From Dolichospermum sp. LEGE 00240 (GTDB lineage Bacteria; Cyanobacteriota; Cyanobacteriia; Cyanobacteriales; Nostocaceae), in assembly GCF_015207875.1 (NCBI RefSeq), contig NZ_JADEVZ010000030.1, forward strand, positions 1 through 55,172: DNA of 55,172 nt, in the 5' to 3' direction. Under the pieces are notes generated by a model. The model was not told the DNA's origin and ran no database searches. It was given only the letters and a program-made list of their open reading frames with translations. A program made the translations under genes and the position numbers. Below, piece by piece: positions 1 to 8,532 of this stretch; position 1 is the first letter of the stretch, and each line of letters begins with the position of its first letter.

Positions 1-22
1 CCCCTGCCCCCTGCCCCCTGCC
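1..22. repeat. Heptamer tandem repeat (CCCCTGC) at contig edge
   Basis: About three units of CCCCTGC form the first bases of the window. Short heptamer arrays of this kind are common in Nostocales spacers. Such an array is a likely reason the assembly stops here. Confidence 0.8.
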
Positions 23-89
23 TCTTACCTCCTGACTCGAAACCACTTAAAATAAAAAAGTCATCTTGTAACAAATTGTCAGGTTTTTC

Positions 90-995
90 ATGGCAGATCA
101 ATTAATTCGTGCGACTGCGGCGGATGGTGGGATTAAAGCTGTAGGTGTGATTAGTACCCGGTTAACAGAAGAAGCTCGACAACGCCATAAACTATCTTAT
201 GTGGCAACAGCAGCATTGGGAAGAACTATGGCTGCTGGTTTATTGATGGCTGCCAGTATGAAACGGTCAGGTTCTAGGGTGAATGTTCGCGTTAAGGGCG
301 ATGGTCCATTAGGTGGTGTATTGGCAGATGCGGGTTTAGATGGCACTGTTAGGGGTTATGTCGGTAATCCATCTGTGGAGTTGCCACCTAATCATAAGGG
401 TAAACTAGATGTTGGGGGGGCAGTAGGTGCAGGCTTTCTATATGTAGTCCGCGATCTCGGTCATGGTTATCCTTACTCTAGTACAGTAGAACTGGTTTCG
501 GGGGAAATAGGTGATGATGTTGCTCACTACTTGGCAAGTTCCGAACAAACTCCTTCGGCTTTAGTTTTGGGTGTATTTGTGGGAGAACAGGGCGTAACGG
601 CAGCGGGAGGAATTTTGATCCAGGTGTTACCCAAAGCTGCTAGGGATGAGGAGCTAGTGGCGACATTGGAATCACGGGTTGGCGCTTTATCTGGGTTTAC
701 GCCCTTACTGCAAGCAGGTAAAACACTGACAGAAATTTTTAACGATTTGTTAGGAGATATGGGATTGAACATATTTCCTGAAAGTCAGATGTTACGCTTT
801 CATTGTGGCTGCTCTTTTGATCGGGTGCTAGGGGCGCTGAAAATATTGGGAGAAGCGGAACTACAGGACATGATTGTGAAAGATGATGGTGCAGAAGCTA
901 CTTGTGACTTTTGCGGTAATATCTATCAAGCAAGTAGTGATGATTTAACTCAGTTAATTGGAGATATACAAAGAGAATCTTTAATTTCTGGTTAA
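90..995 (+). CDS. hslO: Hsp33 redox-regulated chaperone (HslO)
   Basis: This 301-aa protein is a cytosolic holdase chaperone, switched on by oxidation, that keeps unfolding proteins soluble during oxidative stress. The N-terminal Hsp33 core is readable from the first residues. The C-terminal zinc switch is intact, with Cys239-x-Cys241 and Cys272-x-x-Cys275. In the family these four cysteines hold zinc when reduced and form disulfides when oxidised. Length is normal for the family. The ATG at 90 is the first good start. The gene stands alone, with 141 bases before the next gene on the same strand. The identification rests on full-length similarity plus the cysteine pattern. Confidence 0.96.
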   Translation: MADQLIRATAADGGIKAVGVISTRLTEEARQRHKLSYVATAALGRTMAAGLLMAASMKRSGSRVNVRVKGDGPLGGVLADAGLDGTVRGYVGNPSVELPPNHKGKLDVGGAVGAGFLYVVRDLGHGYPYSSTVELVSGEIGDDVAHYLASSEQTPSALVLGVFVGEQGVTAAGGILIQVLPKAARDEELVATLESRVGALSGFTPLLQAGKTLTEIFNDLLGDMGLNIFPESQMLRFHCGCSFDRVLGALKILGEAELQDMIVKDDGAEATCDFCGNIYQASSDDLTQLIGDIQRESLISG

Positions 996-1136
996 TGTCA
1001 CCAGTCATACTCAACCCAAAAAACAGTAATGTTAGGGATGGGTTTTTTAGATAGGAAAGTGAGGATAGCAAACATAAAATTATCTATATTGATCTATCTA
1101 CTTTCATATCGCTATTCAATTAGTGTGGTGTGAGCA

Positions 1137-3212
1137 ATGACAGAGCGGGATATTCCAGATAATTGGTCTTCAGACCAAGCAGGAGAACCAATTGGGGTTC
1201 AGCCTAACTACATACAAAATCATCAAACTGCTGATACCGCTGCTATTGGTTCTCATTCTCAGTCTATGAAGCAAAGAAAAAAGCAAGATGGCGATATTTT
1301 GGCTATAAATGATAATTCAGAATCTACTTTTAATCTCAATATTCTAATTGAGAAAATGCCGCCCTGGACTAAAAATTGGGTAGTTTGGGCAGCGGGATTA
1401 ACTTTAATTCCTGGAAGCATGGGTTTTCTAGCTTTATCCATGCTGTTTAAGTTACCTACTGCTCCTAATTGTCCACAAATTTTTTGGCCTTTAGCTAGTG
1501 CGTCAGTAAGGCTACACTGCGCTCAGTTGGCGGCTTCTAAGCAAACTATTAATGATTTGCTCCAAGCAATTACTCTGGTTAAACAATTACCAGAAAATCA
1601 TCCTTTGCGGGGCGAAATTAATCGTCTTTTAGAGGAATGGTCACGGGATGTTCTCAGGTTGGCGGATGAGAGTTTCCAAGCGGGGAATTTGGAGGAAGCG
1701 ATCGCTACAGCCCGAAAAATTCCTACTGACGTGAAGGTTAGTGAACTAGTAGAAGAGCAAATTCAAAAGTGGCAAAGGATTTGGTCAAAGGCGGAAGGAA
1801 TTTACCAAGAAGCGGAAAAAGAATTGCGCCAACGACATTGGCAATCAGCTTTTATGCTCACGGCTAGATTGCTACGGGTCAATAATAAATATTGGGCAAG
1901 CACTAAATATGATCAATTAAATAACATTATTGTTACGGCACGAGAAGATGGGGATAAACTTTACAAAGCAGAAAATTTAGCAAATAATCGCAATTTAGAT
2001 AGTTTACTTAAAGCTATTAAATTAGCTGAGACGATTAAACCAGATAGTTATCTGTATCAAAAAGCCCAAGAGTTAATATCTGGGTTTGCTAGAAAAATGC
2101 TCAAATTAGCACAGGCTAAAATGAAGGAGCGAAATGCTGATCAAGCATTGGAAATTGCCCGACAAATTCCCTCTATTCCTGAATTGCAAGCTGAAGTTGA
2201 TGATTTTATGGTTTTGGGTGAAGCCCAAAGAAGTGCTTTTATTGGGACTACGGCTGGGTTAGAAACGGCTATTTCTCAAGCTCAACAAATAGATGCTTCT
2301 AGGGATATTTATAATGAAGCACAACAATTAATTGCCCGTTGGCAATTAGAAATTCAAGATGTTTCTCGGTTAGAAAAAGCTCGGAATCTCGCTAGTCAAG
2401 GCACTGTTAATGATTTAACAGCAGCGATTTCGGAAGTACAATTAATTCCTGGGAATAATCCCCGGGCTAGAGAAGCCCGTCAAGAAATTGGCCGTTGGCG
2501 TAGTCAGGTGGAGACGATTGAAGATAGACCATATCTAGATCGAGCGGAGCAAATAGCTATCAACGAGGATGTTAGCTCATTACAAACAGCGATCGCTGAA
2601 CTTAATCAAATTCGCTCTGGACGAGCATTATATCCAGAAGCCAACAAAAAGATTAGGCTATGGACAGCCAAAATTGAGCGCATTCAAGATCAACCATACT
2701 TAGATCAAGCCAGGGCATTAGCCGACAGTGGTAATTTGACAACGGCTATTAGTGAAGCTCAAAAAATCGCCTCTTCAGGACGCGCTTTATCTGGTGAAGC
2801 TCAATCCTCTATAGATACTTGGCAAGACCAAATTCGCGCCAAAGAAAGTTGGCAAAAAGCCAAGCAAGTTGCAGTTACTGGTACACCAGAAGCTTTAGTT
2901 CAAGCTATTCAGTTGGCGAACCGGGTATCTAGTCGTAACACTTTGCGTTTAGATGTGAATATTGCTATTGACCAATGGAGTCAACAATTGTTGCAAATAG
3001 CACGTTCTCAAAGTGAGGTTGATGTTGCCAAAGCCATTGATACAGCTAATTTAATTCCCCGTGGTAGTAGTGCTTATATTGATGCTCAAGAACAAATTAG
3101 AACTTGGCGACAGTTTATGATTCCCAAATCAGCACCCAATCCTTCTGTAGAATCCACACCGGAGGAAACGCCAGCAGGTCAAGAAAATGAGCCTTTAGCA
3201 AGTCCTAATTAG
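1137..3212 (+). CDS. Membrane-anchored helical-repeat protein, unknown function
   Basis: I do not recognise a named family for this 691-aa protein. After a polar N-terminus of about 75 residues there is one hydrophobic segment (about 81-105, starting WVVWAAGL) that should cross the membrane. The rest is a series of divergent helical repeats of roughly 45-55 residues. Each has a pattern like 'L..AI..A..I......Y.EA...I..W', best seen between residues 350 and 660, which suggests a TPR-like scaffold. The C-terminus is Pro/Glu-rich. Similar cyanobacterial proteins are often labelled 'chromosome segregation ATPase', but I see no P-loop, so I do not support that label. HIP1 octamers lie inside the gene near 1700 and 2590, as expected for resident DNA. 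Confidence 0.85.
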   Translation: MTERDIPDNWSSDQAGEPIGVQPNYIQNHQTADTAAIGSHSQSMKQRKKQDGDILAINDNSESTFNLNILIEKMPPWTKNWVVWAAGLTLIPGSMGFLALSMLFKLPTAPNCPQIFWPLASASVRLHCAQLAASKQTINDLLQAITLVKQLPENHPLRGEINRLLEEWSRDVLRLADESFQAGNLEEAIATARKIPTDVKVSELVEEQIQKWQRIWSKAEGIYQEAEKELRQRHWQSAFMLTARLLRVNNKYWASTKYDQLNNIIVTAREDGDKLYKAENLANNRNLDSLLKAIKLAETIKPDSYLYQKAQELISGFARKMLKLAQAKMKERNADQALEIARQIPSIPELQAEVDDFMVLGEAQRSAFIGTTAGLETAISQAQQIDASRDIYNEAQQLIARWQLEIQDVSRLEKARNLASQGTVNDLTAAISEVQLIPGNNPRAREARQEIGRWRSQVETIEDRPYLDRAEQIAINEDVSSLQTAIAELNQIRSGRALYPEANKKIRLWTAKIERIQDQPYLDQARALADSGNLTTAISEAQKIASSGRALSGEAQSSIDTWQDQIRAKESWQKAKQVAVTGTPEALVQAIQLANRVSSRNTLRLDVNIAIDQWSQQLLQIARSQSEVDVAKAIDTANLIPRGSSAYIDAQEQIRTWRQFMIPKSAPNPSVESTPEETPAGQENEPLASPN

Positions 3213-3239
3213 CAGGGGGCAGGGGGCAGGAGGGGGTAA
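3213..3239. repeat. CAGGGGG heptamer repeat
   Basis: Three imperfect units of (G)CAGGGGG follow the stop codon of the upstream gene directly. Confidence 0.7.
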
Positions 3240-3325
3240 GAATAGTGTCTAATCGTAAAAGTGATAAGTACCTGAATAAAAGGAACTGCACATTTTTTTA
3301 ATTGACAGAAATTTCTGTATTGCTT

Positions 3326-3456
3326 TCCTATTACCTATTACCTATTACCTATTACCTGTCACCTGTTCCCTATTACCTGTCACCTGTCACCTGTCACCTG
3401 TCCCCGTGGCGTAGCACCTGTCACCTATTACCTATTACCTATCACCTATTACCCCT
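3326..3456. repeat. Heptamer array (TATTACC / TGTCACC) with inserted module
   Basis: About 18 heptamers alternate between TATTACC and TGTCACC forms. The array is broken once at 3402-3415 by CCCCGTGGCGTAGC. It runs into the proC stop codon, so the 3' end of that gene abuts repeat DNA. Open frames across it only read repeat units and are not genes. Confidence 0.9.
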
Positions 3457-4270
3457 TCCCCAATTCCCGAGCGCGTTCTTTCGAGGCTTTAACAGCTTCA
3501 ATGACAGCGGAACGAAAACCAGCTTTTTCTAAGGTGCTGACACCGGCAATAGTTGTACCACCGGGACTGGTAACTTGATCTTTGAGTTCAGCGGGGTGAA
3601 TTTTGGTTTCTTGTACCAGTGTGGCTGTTCCTAAGACTGTTTGTACAGCTAGTTGTTTAGCGATCGCCCTTGGTAAACCCACAGCCACACCCCCATCAGC
3701 TAAGGCTTCAATCATCAAGGCCACATAAGCAGGGCCACTACCGGATAATCCTGTCACCGCATCCATCAGGCTTTCCGGGACTTCCACTACTTCCCCCACA
3801 GCGGTAAAAATCTGCTGTGCTGTTTGTTGGTGATGAGGATGAGTATAAGCACCTAAAGAAATTGCTGTTATTCCTGCACCCACTGTAGCGGGAGTATTGG
3901 GCATAGCGCGAATTATGGGAACTTGAAGAAAAGCCGCTTCTAATTGTTTTAATGTCACCCCCGCCAGTATAGAAATAATCAAGGGTGAATGTTCTATTGG
4001 TAGGATATCTGCTAATTCTTGGGCTACAGCCGTAAATATTTGGGGTTTGATTGCCAAGATCACCGCTGTTTTCGCTGCCCCCAACACTAGGCTATTATCC
4101 GTTGTCACAACTACCCCATATTTCTGTTCCAAATAGCTGCGGCGTTCAGCTTGGGGTTCACTGACAATAACTTCTGAGCCTTGATAAATACCACTTGCAA
4201 TAAGGCGGGATAATAGAGCTTCTCCCATTACCCCACCGCCAATTAAGCCAAATTTTATATTCATTTTCAT
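3449..4270 (-). CDS. proC: Pyrroline-5-carboxylate reductase (ProC)
   Basis: This enzyme catalyses the last step of proline synthesis, the NAD(P)H-dependent reduction of pyrroline-5-carboxylate. The 273-aa protein has the N-terminal Rossmann motif (GLIGGGVMGE, about residues 8-17), the 'AIKPQ' strand, 'RAMPNTPA', and the C-terminal family signature around 'DQVTSPGGTT'. Length is normal. Two in-frame ATGs lie at the start (MKM), and I kept the first. It is the last gene of the minus-strand run pipX-pipY-sepF-proC, a conserved cyanobacterial order, but a repeat-rich gap of 281 bases separates it from sepF, so it may have its own promoter. The stop codon sits at the edge of a heptamer array. Confidence 0.96.
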   Translation of the reverse strand: MKMNIKFGLIGGGVMGEALLSRLIASGIYQGSEVIVSEPQAERRSYLEQKYGVVVTTDNSLVLGAAKTAVILAIKPQIFTAVAQELADILPIEHSPLIISILAGVTLKQLEAAFLQVPIIRAMPNTPATVGAGITAISLGAYTHPHHQQTAQQIFTAVGEVVEVPESLMDAVTGLSGSGPAYVALMIEALADGGVAVGLPRAIAKQLAVQTVLGTATLVQETKIHPAELKDQVTSPGGTTIAGVSTLEKAGFRSAVIEAVKASKERARELGKG

Positions 4271-4551
4271 TAGTCACTAGTTAGTGGTCACGTGATTTTG
4301 GATTTATGTTAGCGAAGCGTACGCAGCGCAGCGAGTATTTTGGATTTTGGATTAACTCTACCCTCAAGTGTAGAAGCTGGAAAATTTGGGACTTACCATT
4401 TTTCCGTCAGTAGAGGACGGTGAATTGTACCAAATTTTTTCATCTAAAATCTCAAATCTCAAATCTCAAATTCCCGGTCAATTATTAATAGTTAATCATC
4501 CTTCTTAATTAATTAGGGACTTAAAACTATAAACTAATGACTAATTTAACC
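4271..4551. other. Repeat-rich spacer between sepF and proC
   Basis: The spacer contains a GCG-rich interspersed fragment near 4312-4335 (TAGCGAAGCGTACGCAGCGC) and a run of the heptamer AAATCTC (about four units, 4445-4471). No gene is visible. Confidence 0.6.
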
Positions 4552-5154
4552 CTATTGTGCCATCCGAGTGGGTTCATTTCCCCAAGTAGAAGTTGCTGCT
4601 GTAGCTGCGGGACGGGCGGGACGGGCTTGGCTGATAGGTACTTCATGTATCAAACCGCCTTGAGTGCTAACTTGCACGCAACTGGGGGTAAACAAGAAGA
4701 TACTTTCACCAATTCTTTCTTGATGTCCGTCTAAGGCATAAGTACCACCAGCAACAAAGTCAACTGCACGTTGAGCTTGGTCAGGGTCCATAATGGTCAA
4801 GTTTAATACTACTGATTTGCGCTCCCGGAGGGCTTGAATTGCCTGGGGCATTTCTTCAAATGTACGAGGTTCGAGAACTAGAACTTCAGAGATTCCATTA
4901 ATTGCGCCTGGCATACCAATAACGTTACTCATAGGTTTGGATACTGTTGCAGATACTTCTTCTGTGCTGGTAGATGGATTTTCCCGCCACCGCCGATTTG
5001 CAGGGGTGGGTTCCTGTGGTGCTGGTTGAGGATTTTCTTGCTGATAAATGTTTTGATAATTATTGGCTGTATCAGCTTCTTCTTCGTAGTATTCGTATTC
5101 TACCTGCTCATTCAACCCTACAAAATCCCTGAGTTTGGAAAATATATTACTCAT
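4552..5154 (-). CDS. sepF: Cell division protein SepF
   Basis: SepF is a membrane-associated partner of FtsZ that helps align the Z-ring. The 200-aa protein starts with a short amphipathic region ([14 protein letters not shown]). A Gln/Pro/Glu-rich linker follows (about 18-75), then the globular SepF core from about residue 88 to 170 ([35 protein letters not shown]). Length fits cyanobacterial SepF (also called Cdv2). It lies 366 bases downstream of pipY on the same strand, in the conserved pipX-pipY-sepF-proC order. Confidence 0.95.
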   Translation of the reverse strand: MSNIFSKLRDFVGLNEQVEYEYYEEEADTANNYQNIYQQENPQPAPQEPTPANRRWRENPSTSTEEVSATVSKPMSNVIGMPGAINGISEVLVLEPRTFEEMPQAIQALRERKSVVLNLTIMDPDQAQRAVDFVAGGTYALDGHQERIGESIFLFTPSCVQVSTQGGLIHEVPISQARPARPAATAATSTWGNEPTRMAQ

Positions 5155-5520
5155 GTTGTACGCTCCCGGATTAAAATTCCCCTAATTTTCCTGGCTATAA
5201 GTTACATTAAAGTTCCTTCTAGGCAGTAGTCGTAACTATAGTAGATGTTTGACGTAGCAATTGTACTACTGATTTTACCCTTTAGTACAAATTCCCAATT
5301 ATCAACAGATACTGATGTTAACGCCTGCACATTAACGAATCTGTAACATTGAGTTAGAATTGTAGCCTAACGATTATTAAAAATAAAGGGGGGTATAACC
5401 ACCTTTGCAATTAAGAATTACTTATGAGAGTATTATATTTTTTGACAATTATCAATACTTTACTATAAATTCGCAAACGATTGTTAATCATGCTGTTTAG
5501 AAGTATGACTACAGCCACAT
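5155..5520. other. Spacer pipY-sepF, probable sepF promoter region
   Basis: This AT-rich spacer of 366 bases has no convincing gene. Its length suggests sepF has its own promoter, but I could not fix a start site. Confidence 0.4.
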
Positions 5521-6210
5521 CTAAGCTCGTTGACCAAACAAAATTGTACCTAATCGTACCATCGTTGCTCCTGCTTGCACTGCCAACTGGTAATCACCAG
5601 ACATACCCATTGATAATTGTTGCATGGTAATATTTGGCCAATTTTGTGATTGGATGGTTTGTGCTAATTCATACGTGGTATTAAATACTGTTAAAATTTC
5701 TGCATCCGTCAAACCTTGCGGCGGAATTGTCATCAAACCTTGAATTTGTAGATTTTGACATTGGTTAAGCGCTGCCAAGTCAGCCAATAATTCTGGAACT
5801 ATCCAACCAGATTTATTTGCGTCGGGGAGAATTTTGACTTGTAAGCATACCTTTGGATTCACTCCCAGTTCTGCCGCTAGGGTATTTAAGCGTTGTGCCA
5901 GTGGCAAGTTATCAACGGAGTGAATCCATGAAAATAGTTCTAAGGCTTTTCTCGCCTTATTGGTTTGGAGATGTCCAATTAAGTGCCAGGTAATATCCCC
6001 TAGATCTTGCAATTCGGCTTGTTTACTGGCAGCTTCTTGGATGCGACTTTCGGCAAAATCACGAACTCCTGCGGTGTATGCTTCCCGCATTAATTCAGGA
6101 GATACTCTTTTTGTAACAGCAATCAACCTCACTGTAGATGGGAGTGAGGCTCGTATGTGGGTAAGGCGTTGCCTAATGTGAGCGGAGCGATCGCTAATTA
6201 AACTACTCAT
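5521..6210 (-). CDS. pipY: PLP homeostasis protein PipY (YggS/PLPBP family)
   Basis: This 229-aa protein of the YggS/PLPHP family is a single-domain, alanine-racemase-like TIM barrel. It binds pyridoxal phosphate and balances free PLP rather than catalysing a known reaction. The PLP lysine is in 'AVTKRVS' (Lys34). Other hallmarks are 'WHLIGHLQTNKARK', 'HSVDN' and 'LSMGMSGDYQLAVQAGATMVRLGT', which binds the phosphate near the C-terminus. The start overlaps the end of pipX by four bases (ATGA), so the pair is translationally coupled. In cyanobacteria pipX and pipY are usually cotranscribed and act together. Confidence 0.96.
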   Translation of the reverse strand: MSSLISDRSAHIRQRLTHIRASLPSTVRLIAVTKRVSPELMREAYTAGVRDFAESRIQEAASKQAELQDLGDITWHLIGHLQTNKARKALELFSWIHSVDNLPLAQRLNTLAAELGVNPKVCLQVKILPDANKSGWIVPELLADLAALNQCQNLQIQGLMTIPPQGLTDAEILTVFNTTYELAQTIQSQNWPNITMQQLSMGMSGDYQLAVQAGATMVRLGTILFGQRA

Positions 6211-6485
6211 TGGAATGTGTGCTGAAATACACCTTGAAGCTGCTCGTACTCCTGAGAATTACCACTGCGGCGCAAAGTCCGTAAGCGATTTTCCAGCATC
6301 ATTCTAGCCTCAGTCCGGCCAATTGGCTGAAATTTCAGGACTTTAAGCTCAGTTGTTACCAGAAAAAATAAGCGTTGGGCGTAGAGTGTGGTAAACAGAT
6401 CCTGGTTCTCATCAACCATACAGATCCTATAGAGTAAACCCCAAGTTGGATGATTTATGTAAGTTTCTGAGTTTTCTGGATTCAT
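6207..6485 (-). CDS. pipX: PipX, NtcA coactivator and PII partner
   Basis: PipX is a small cyanobacterial regulator. When 2-oxoglutarate is high it stabilises active NtcA on nitrogen promoters; when nitrogen is abundant it is held by PII (GlnB). The 92-aa protein has the Tudor-like N-terminal half (HPTWGLLYRICMVDENQDLF, then TTLYAQRLFFLV) and two C-terminal helices (ARMMLENRLRTLRR). It is the first gene of the pipX-pipY unit and overlaps pipY by four bases. A spacer of more than 400 bases upstream should hold the promoter. I found no clear GTA-N8-TAC NtcA box there by eye. Confidence 0.96.
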   Translation of the reverse strand: MNPENSETYINHPTWGLLYRICMVDENQDLFTTLYAQRLFFLVTTELKVLKFQPIGRTEARMMLENRLRTLRRSGNSQEYEQLQGVFQHTFQ

Positions 6486-6922
6486 TTCCTATTCAAGGTG
6501 GGGAGTATATGTAGCCGAGGACGGGGAACAGGCATTAAAAGTCATGAAGGCAAATCAGTGTGATGATAACTGGATGTTTTCATGCAACTGACAACCGCTA
6601 TAGCTTGTTCTGCAATTTACTAACATTCAGAGGATAGTATATCCCTTCCGCCAAATTTTTCGTTGACAGTGCGAAACTAACAATCTTCTTGACGGGTTCT
6701 TCTGCAAAACAACACCCTTACAAGTCTGTGATGTTGCACAGGCTTCTTTCCATCCTGCCACAATTCTCCCCCAACGGCGCAAAGATGGACATTTATCTAG
6801 CCGGCATATAGTATTTATTTCATGGGTAAAAGTCTTGTACTGTATGACTTTTGCGGTAATTTTTAGTCAAGTACAATAGATGACATCATTATCATTCAAG
6901 AAAAACATACGGTTTAGAGTCA
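6486..6922. other. Spacer between CRISPR island and pipX
   Basis: This 437-base spacer holds the pipX promoter side on its left. I see no gene, tRNA or clear repeat in it. It marks the left border of the CRISPR island. Confidence 0.4.
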
Positions 6923-6953
6923 GATCCCCGACTTCTTAAAGAAGTCGGGGATC
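6923..6953. repeat. REP palindrome copy 1
   Basis: A near-perfect 31-base palindrome: GATCCCCGACTTC, a short A/T centre, then the complement. It lies just downstream of the CARF-HEPN gene stop and could end its transcript. The same palindrome recurs at 13312, 13998, 15122 and 18323. Confidence 0.92.
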
Positions 6954-6964
6954 TTGTTGTTGAT

Positions 6965-8530
6965 TCAACGTAGTTTACTAGCTATTTCTTCTAATTGTTT
7001 CCGTAAATCACTTTCTTTATAAGGTAATCCTAATTTCTTAATTTGCTCTAAAAATGGCTTTTTGACTTGTTCTTTATAAGCATTGACTACACCTGCATTA
7101 TCATCAGTATACGGTGAGGTATCTTGTTGATCACCTAGCAAATATTTAATTACTTCTTTTGGTTTAGCACCTACTAAATTGTGCATTAATTGATTACGTC
7201 TATCAGTTCCATAACTACGACGATATTTACATATATACTGTAATAATTTCCAAGATGTAGACTTGAATAAAGGATCATATAATTTACATAGCCATTCAAA
7301 CATTCCTTCATTACTACCAATTACCCTATTTATACTATTTATACTATTTATATCTTCCTTGTTTAAGTTATTATTAAAACGAGCATCATCTACAGGAAAC
7401 TTTAATTTCCGTAGTATTTCAATTTTAGCTTTCCTGTCTAAATTTCCAACAAATCCTAGTCCTGGTTCACTCCATTTAATATTATTATCTTTATGTATCT
7501 TTTTAACTAGTGCTGCTTTCATAAAAGTTTCATGAGCAGCAGCTAATAAAGTTATACCTTGAATGTAATTTTGCTTTTCAAAGAAAATTTCTACAATCTC
7601 CAAAGCATCAATAACACGATATATCGCAGGTTGAACATCAAACTCATTTCCTTTTGCTAAAGTATTTTCAATATTTAAAACACCAACTAAGCGGTTTAAT
7701 TTTAACTTGACATTAGTATCAATTTCCGTTGTGTCCTCTAAAAGTTTTAATGCAGCACCAGGAAAACCATCTACTATTAATTGTTTAGCCTTTTGAATTT
7801 GAATACCTCTTAAATACTTTGAACTAGGAATAGGTATAGCTTGCCTATCTTTATATTCATTGCTTACTAAAAATTGTACTTGTTTCTCAAACTTGGCTAA
7901 ACTGGTAAACTGAACTGCGGAAGAAATAGCCGGAGTACCTGCTTGATGACTTACAAAAATATTTGCATCTTTGTCAATATATGTTATTTGTTCTGTTTGA
8001 AATAGTTGATCAACTAATCTTAGACATTCATTCCAATCATCAAGACCTTCTTTTTCAGGTTCTGCTTCTAATGGTAAATAATGAATATGCTCACCTGTTT
8101 TAAGTTGAGGATATTTGTTATCCTGCTCAAAATACTTTTCTAAGATAGGTTTAAGTGTACGGGTATCTTGCCAGTAAGGACATTCTTTCTTATTTTTGTC
8201 TCCCTTGCCAAAAACATTTTCTTGATCAGTCAAAATTACAATGATTTTATCGGGACAATTTGTACCCTGTAAATATTCAGTAAATCTATCAAGGAGAGGA
8301 AAGTGTAACTCTTGAAAAATTTGAGTATCTAAATTTGTACCGTAAACAATACCCATTACTCTTGCAGGAACAGTAGCAGGATCTTTAGGAGTTTCCCTGA
8401 CAGGTTCAAATGTATGCTTATATTCCTTTTCAAATTTTGCATGATGGTTATTCCATAGCGATTTTTTATAACCAGACTTGAGTTGTACATCGCTATTACC
8501 AATGGTGACAATCCAAACTTTCATACCCAT
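6965..8530 (-). CDS. CARF-HEPN CRISPR ancillary RNase (Csm6/Csx1-like)
   Basis: Proteins of this type are type III CRISPR effectors: the CARF domain senses cyclic oligoadenylate made by Cas10, and the HEPN domain then cuts RNA. In this 521-aa protein the N-terminal half looks like a CARF Rossmann fold (KVWIVTIGNSDVQ; later FVSHQAGTPAISSA, like the Ser/Gly-Gly-Thr-Pro loop of Csm6). The C-terminal half has the HEPN motif R-x4-H (Arg445 to His450, RNQLMH). The start lies 2 bases past the stop of the RAMP gene, so it belongs to the Cmr operon. The Cas10 next door has lost its C-terminal half, so no local source of the activator is visible. Exact subfamily is uncertain (Csm6 versus Csx1). Confidence 0.8.
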   Translation of the reverse strand: MGMKVWIVTIGNSDVQLKSGYKKSLWNNHHAKFEKEYKHTFEPVRETPKDPATVPARVMGIVYGTNLDTQIFQELHFPLLDRFTEYLQGTNCPDKIIVILTDQENVFGKGDKNKKECPYWQDTRTLKPILEKYFEQDNKYPQLKTGEHIHYLPLEAEPEKEGLDDWNECLRLVDQLFQTEQITYIDKDANIFVSHQAGTPAISSAVQFTSLAKFEKQVQFLVSNEYKDRQAIPIPSSKYLRGIQIQKAKQLIVDGFPGAALKLLEDTTEIDTNVKLKLNRLVGVLNIENTLAKGNEFDVQPAIYRVIDALEIVEIFFEKQNYIQGITLLAAAHETFMKAALVKKIHKDNNIKWSEPGLGFVGNLDRKAKIEILRKLKFPVDDARFNNNLNKEDINSINSINRVIGSNEGMFEWLCKLYDPLFKSTSWKLLQYICKYRRSYGTDRRNQLMHNLVGAKPKEVIKYLLGDQQDTSPYTDDNAGVVNAYKEQVKKPFLEQIKKLGLPYKESDLRKQLEEIASKLR

Positions 8531-8532
8531 GA

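Noticed and set aside
1000-1060. Rho-independent terminator after hslO
   Set aside because: AAAAAAC and GTTTTTT can pair, but the stem is A/T only and the loop long, so I do not call it.
1137-3212. Chromosome segregation ATPase
   Set aside because: No P-loop or SMC head motif; only a membrane segment and helical repeats.
3302-3532. Plus-strand open frame rich in TYHL/SPV
   Set aside because: It only reads heptamer repeat units and then the opposite strand of proC.
6486-6964. NtcA box upstream of pipX
   Set aside because: No GTA-N8-TAC with a suitable -10 box found by eye.
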